Of a DNA stretch of 64,000 bases, positions 60,453 to 64,000 are shown in pieces; position 1 is the first letter of the stretch, and each line of letters begins with the position of its first letter. The stretch comes from Ruminiclostridium sp. (GTDB lineage Bacteria; Bacillota; Clostridia; Oscillospirales; Ruminococcaceae). The position numbers were made by a program, and so were the translations under genes. The stretch is taken from NCBI GenBank assembly GCA_017635095.1, contig JAGBMA010000083.1, positions 1 to 64,000 on the forward strand. Direction: 5' to 3'. The notes beneath the pieces were generated by a model. The model worked only from the letters and a program-made list of their open reading frames with translations, was not told the origin of the DNA and made no database searches.

Positions 60453-61795
60453 TTTCTGCCTACAGCCTCCGCGATAGTCTCCGCCATGTATTCAAGCATA
60501 GGGTCTGTCATTCCTGGATATACGCCGACCCAGAACGAATTATTCATGATAAGATCCGTATTTTTCAGATTGCCGACCACCCTGTATTTACCGGAATTTC
60601 TGATGCTGTCAAAACAAGGGTGTCTTATAAGATTACCGCTGAATAAAAGCCTTGTCTGAATGTTATGTTCTTCAAGGAAACGAGTGACATCATTGCGGGC
60701 GATACCGCTTTCCGGTCTTATCGTGACCAGGAAGCCGAACCATGACGGATCGCTGTTTTTCTCAGGCTCCGGCAATATAAATATGTCCTCATGCTCCTTC
60801 ATCATATCGTAAAGTTTTTTCCAGTTCTCACGTCTTTTACGCGTGAGATCCCTGACCTTCTTCAATTGTTCACAGCCGATCGCCGCCTGCATTTCCGTCG
60901 CTTTCAGGTTATAACCGAAATGGCTGTAAATGTACTTGTGATCGTAACCGTGCGGCAGTTCCCCGAACTGTTTATCGTAACGATGACCGCAGAAATTATC
61001 CCGTCCCGACGGGCAAACGCAATCACGTCCCCAGTCACGGTATGAGAGCATAAACTTATTGAGGAGCGGATCGTCCGTGTAAACAGCTCCTCCCTCGCCC
61101 ATAGTGATGTGATGAGGCGGGTAGAAACTGCTCGTCCCGATATCGCCGATGGTGCCGGTGAATTTCTTCACACCGTCCAGTGTATATTCCGAACCGAGTG
61201 CATCACAATTGTCTTCCACGAGCCACAAGCCGTATTTTTCGCAAAAAGCCTTTACTGACGCAGCATCAAACGGATTGCCGAGCGTATGAGCTATCATCAC
61301 AGCCTTCGTTCTGCTGCTGTATGCAGCCTCAAGCGCCGAAACATCAATATTGTACTGAGGGATCGTAACGTCAAGAAAGACCGGAACTGCACCATAATTG
61401 ATAACAGGCGAAACCGTTGTCGGAAATCCGCAGGCAACAGTTATCACTTCATCGCCGGGCTTTATATGTTTTTCGCCGAGCTCCGGTGCAGTCAGAGTCA
61501 TGAACGCGAGCAGGTTTGCGGAAGAGCCGGAGTTTACGAGATGCGTGTGTTTTACGCCGAACATCTCCGAAAATGTTTTCTCGAACAGATCACAAAAACG
61601 GCCGCTTGTAAGCCAGAAATCAAGCATAGCATCTGTCAGGGCACACATCTCACCGGCATCAAATACCCTCCCTGCATAATTTATCCGGTCACCCGGCTCA
61701 AAAGTCTTTTTTCCGGGCATGAATCGGCTGTGATATTCCGCGACCAGATCTTTTATCTGTTCTCTTGCTTCCCGTTCACTTTTCCATTCGGACAT
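60449..61795 (-). CDS. rfbH: CDP-4-dehydro-6-deoxy-D-glucose 3-dehydratase (RfbH/E1-type)
   Basis: This 448-residue aspartate-aminotransferase-fold enzyme uses pyridoxamine phosphate and an iron-sulphur cluster for C-3 deoxygenation. The usual PLP lysine is replaced by His in FYPPHHITMGEGG near residue 225, the E1 hallmark. Cluster ligands appear as DCVCPSGRDNFCG (C-X-C-X7-C), with an earlier Cys in EDNCDALGSEY. Length matches RfbH. It overlaps the upstream glycosyltransferase by 20 nt. Its NADH-dependent reductase partner (E3/AscD type) is not in this window. Confidence 0.93.
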   Translation of the reverse strand: MSEWKSEREAREQIKDLVAEYHSRFMPGKKTFEPGDRINYAGRVFDAGEMCALTDAMLDFWLTSGRFCDLFEKTFSEMFGVKHTHLVNSGSSANLLAFMTLTAPELGEKHIKPGDEVITVACGFPTTVSPVINYGAVPVFLDVTIPQYNIDVSALEAAYSSRTKAVMIAHTLGNPFDAASVKAFCEKYGLWLVEDNCDALGSEYTLDGVKKFTGTIGDIGTSSFYPPHHITMGEGGAVYTDDPLLNKFMLSYRDWGRDCVCPSGRDNFCGHRYDKQFGELPHGYDHKYIYSHFGYNLKATEMQAAIGCEQLKKVRDLTRKRRENWKKLYDMMKEHEDIFILPEPEKNSDPSWFGFLVTIRPESGIARNDVTRFLEEHNIQTRLLFSGNLIRHPCFDSIRNSGKYRVVGNLKNTDLIMNNSFWVGVYPGMTDPMLEYMAETIAEAVGRK

Positions 61796-63074
61796 TTTGT
61801 GAGATCCTTTCAGCTAACATCTTTATATTTTCATCATCAAAGTATTTCATATACTGGGCGGGAGAGCTTTTGCTCTCGCTGTAATATATTGCCGGCAGCT
61901 TCACATTTTTCCCTTTCATCACATCAAGTATCTTCTGCCTGTCATCACCGCAGAAATACAGGAAGCTGTCCCATATACCTCTCCCGATAACGGAACTGAG
62001 ATCATGCTTTTTCTTTTCCGTTTTCAGGACATTTTCTACAGCGTCCGTAAAACAGCCCGCATTCACAGAAGCGTCGTACTTCCGGATAACAGCGTTTCTC
62101 GCGGATATCCCGAGCTTTCTGCGATATTCCTCATCGCCGCAAAGACCCACGGTTTTTTCCGTGAAGGAGTCGATGCCGTCTGCAACAATACCGGTCATTT
62201 CGTTCTCCACGATCTCACGCTCCGCGGGATTGTCAAGAACAACCACCGGCAGACCCGCAGCCATCGCTTCAAGGAGCGCGTTTTCTGTTGTGGCATAATT
62301 TTCACAGGCAAGCGGATAGCAGAAAATATCGAATGTCGGGAGTATTTTCTCCGGCTCTCTTACAAATCCCGTAAATTCCGTGCAATCCTCAAGCTCAGGG
62401 TGATCCGCAAAAAAGTTTTCCCTGAACTCCGCTGAGTACTTACCGCACAGAACAAACTTCGCATTATGTATATGCTTTTTTATGCCGGAACAGATCTTTG
62501 GGAAACCGGGATTTATTTTTGCATTATCAAGAGTCCCGATATACCCGATAACTATCGTGTCATCTGTTTCATAGCTGTCCTTGTGCGGAAACGTCTCGGG
62601 TCTGAAATCACCTGTCCCGTAAACATAACTGCATTTTTCTGCAGCACGATCCCGCTCTTCATCGGTAAACCGTTTGTTCTTAAGGGTGCATGGAGATGTC
62701 AGCATACAGCCGTCAAAGCTGCATATAAGATCAGGAGTCAGCACAGGGTACTGCAGCCCGTTTATGTGCGACCACAGTATCAGCCTCGTTTCCGCTTCGC
62801 CAAGTTTTTTTATCAGGTCAACGGTCAGCGGGTGCGCCCACCAGTTGAAGATCACTGCATCATACTCCCGCGCAAGACGGACAATTTCGTCTGAAGAAGG
62901 TGCAATTATGATCCCGGCACCGGTTTGTCTGCAAGCATCGCAGTACCGACTGTCCTGCGGTTCCTCAAGAAGCACTACCGTGTTCTCATATCCGCTTATA
63001 TTCTTTATCAGCCCGCTTATCGCCTTCCCCGCACCTCCGCCAAGATGTGCGGCAATATGTAACAATCGCTTCAT
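61776..63074 (-). CDS. GT-B fold glycosyltransferase (group 1/family 4-like)
   Basis: This 432-residue cytoplasmic enzyme has an N-terminal LHIAAHLGGGAGKAISGL acceptor-side motif, VIGYIGTLDNAKINPGF at the start of the donor half (near residue 175) and the donor-binding EAMAAGLPVVVLDNPAEREIVEN near 268, which holds the family Glu pair. It would transfer an activated sugar, plausibly the 3,6-dideoxyhexose made by its neighbours, to a surface glycan. Its stop lies inside rfbH. It begins 2 nt after the rfbG stop. Confidence 0.88.
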   Translation of the reverse strand: MKRLLHIAAHLGGGAGKAISGLIKNISGYENTVVLLEEPQDSRYCDACRQTGAGIIIAPSSDEIVRLAREYDAVIFNWWAHPLTVDLIKKLGEAETRLILWSHINGLQYPVLTPDLICSFDGCMLTSPCTLKNKRFTDEERDRAAEKCSYVYGTGDFRPETFPHKDSYETDDTIVIGYIGTLDNAKINPGFPKICSGIKKHIHNAKFVLCGKYSAEFRENFFADHPELEDCTEFTGFVREPEKILPTFDIFCYPLACENYATTENALLEAMAAGLPVVVLDNPAEREIVENEMTGIVADGIDSFTEKTVGLCGDEEYRRKLGISARNAVIRKYDASVNAGCFTDAVENVLKTEKKKHDLSSVIGRGIWDSFLYFCGDDRQKILDVMKGKNVKLPAIYYSESKSSPAQYMKYFDDENIKMLAERISQNVRMEK

Positions 63075-63076
63075 GT

Positions 63077-64000
63077 TCAGATCTCAAAATACTCTTTTAT
63101 CATTTTATCGGTGACCTTCACCATATCCTCACCGTCTAACTGTGCCCGATACCAAAGAGCGGTATTTCCGATGCATTCATCTATCCCCCACTTATTGACA
63201 AAGCCGAGTTTCTCCGATATCTTTCCGGTATCGAGTATCAGCTTTTTAGCCTCGTGGAGATCAGTTTCCGGAGCATTTTCCGGAAGCTCATAAACAAGAG
63301 AGGGGAAATTCTGTCCAAGTTTTTTCACAACATCTATTACCGTCAGACAATCCTCTTCACGGGGACCGACATTGTACGCGCCGCTGTACTCGGTGCCGTT
63401 CTCATACAGCTTTTCCGCCAGCATAATATACAGTGCCAGCGGTTCGAGGACGTGCTGCCAGGGTCTTATTGAATACGGATTGCGAAGTTTTACAGCTTCA
63501 CCGTTTCTGACGGCTCTGATGCAGTCCGGTATTATCCTGTCAGGGGCATTGTCTCCCCCGCCGATAACGTTCCCCGCGCGTGCAGTCGCAACCGCGGCAT
63601 TATGCGAAATTCCATACTGCACGGGATTAAAGAACGAAGAGACAAAGGTTGAGGTCACGAGCTCGGAGCAGGCCTTGCTTCCGGAATAAGGATCATACCC
63701 GCCAAGTCTGTCCGACTCACGGAATGACACACCGTTATCATTGTTTTCATAAACCTTATCGGTGGTAACATTAACAACCGACCTTAAACCGGAGCGATCT
63801 CTCAACGCGTTGAGAAGTGTGACTGTCCCCATTACGTTTGTCCGATATGTATATACCGGGTCTTCGTACCCCTTCAACACTATCGGCTGAGCTGCAAGAT
63901 GAAAAACGATCTCGGGATCCGATCCTTTTATCGCTTCGGATAACTTTCCTTCGTCGCAGATATCGCCGTATCTGCAAGACATCTCCTTATCCAGCCCGAT
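63077..64000 (-). CDS. rfbG: CDP-glucose 4,6-dehydratase (5' end outside window)
   Basis: The reading frame is open through the window edge, so only the C-terminal ~307 residues are present, of an expected ~355. The visible part has FHLAAQPIV, a TNVMGT segment, TTDKVYEN with the catalytic Thr/Asp, and YDPYSGSK with the catalytic Tyr and Lys, followed by ARAGNVIGGGD, all typical of RfbG. It makes CDP-4-keto-6-deoxyglucose, the substrate of RfbH next door. The NAD-binding start and, by analogy, rfbF (glucose-1-phosphate cytidylyltransferase) should lie just beyond 64000. Confidence 0.92.
   Translation of the reverse strand: MGLDKEMSCRYGDICDEGKLSEAIKGSDPEIVFHLAAQPIVLKGYEDPVYTYRTNVMGTVTLLNALRDRSGLRSVVNVTTDKVYENNDNGVSFRESDRLGGYDPYSGSKACSELVTSTFVSSFFNPVQYGISHNAAVATARAGNVIGGGDNAPDRIIPDCIRAVRNGEAVKLRNPYSIRPWQHVLEPLALYIMLAEKLYENGTEYSGAYNVGPREEDCLTVIDVVKKLGQNFPSLVYELPENAPETDLHEAKKLILDTGKISEKLGFVNKWGIDECIGNTALWYRAQLDGEDMVKVTDKMIKEYFEI

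Overview
The window looks like a chromosome segment of an endospore-forming, Gram-positive member of Clostridia, probably an Oscillospiraceae (Ruminococcus-like) anaerobe. The reasons are a complete spoIIIAA-AH operon, an Asp23-nusB-xseA-xseB-ispA-dxs-tlyA-nadK-argR-recN gene order, an mreBCD-pbp2-minD-mgsA block and no outer-membrane genes. Base composition is roughly balanced. No tRNA, rRNA, CRISPR array or transposase gene was seen. Many promoters are near-consensus sigma-A type. One promoter matches the sigma-28 (SigD/FliA) consensus and one resembles sigma-E.

Layout. 1-7,010 (+ strand): an accessory stretch with a GNAT enzyme, two related alpha/beta hydrolases, a DMT permease with a histidine-rich tail, a GNAT fragment, and a sfsA / small protein / carbon-nitrogen hydrolase operon. 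It also holds two copies of a MITE-like repeat and a 110-bp three-armed cloverleaf element. 7,047-12,832 (- strand): two tandem membrane EAL proteins (c-di-GMP phosphodiesterases), then a FliD-like protein and a DUF5610-like protein behind the sigma-28 promoter. 13,116-15,060 (+): an alanine/sodium symporter and a SLOG-fold protein. 15,104-21,139 (-): cell-shape block mgsA, minD, pbp2, mreD, mreC, mreB. 21,228-31,724 (-): a 13-gene housekeeping operon from asp23 to dut covering transcription antitermination, isoprenoid synthesis, DNA repair, NADP synthesis and arginine regulation. 31,725-36,440 (-): the spoIIIA operon, which builds the mother-cell side of the channel between mother cell and forespore.

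36,471-52,140 (-) is the most unusual region and is dense in second-messenger signalling. It has a PAS-GGDEF-GAF-GGDEF-EAL hybrid behind a secreted transglutaminase-like protein. It then has a five-gene operon: a membrane-anchored leucine-rich-repeat surface protein, a CHASE2 adenylate cyclase, a TIM-barrel isomerase-like protein, an EAL phosphodiesterase fused to a beta-helix-like repeat domain, and an alpha/beta hydrolase. Just upstream lies a cyclic-nucleotide-binding/DUF2225 gene broken by a nonsense codon and two frameshifts, although its promoter is intact. This would be a cAMP and c-di-GMP circuit tied to a surface protein, with one candidate cAMP receptor recently lost.

52,233-64,000 (-) is a surface-glycan operon that runs off the right edge. 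CDP-glucose 4,6-dehydratase (partial), the RfbH-type 3-dehydratase, an NAD(P)-dependent epimerase/reductase and an RfbC-type epimerase together suggest a CDP-3,6-dideoxyhexose route such as that to ascarylose. These genes are followed by four consecutive radical SAM/SPASM-like enzymes, an FkbM methyltransferase and a glycosyltransferase-methyltransferase fusion. The four tandem radical SAM genes inside a deoxysugar operon, and the EAL/beta-helix signalling operon, are the best candidates for undescribed biology.
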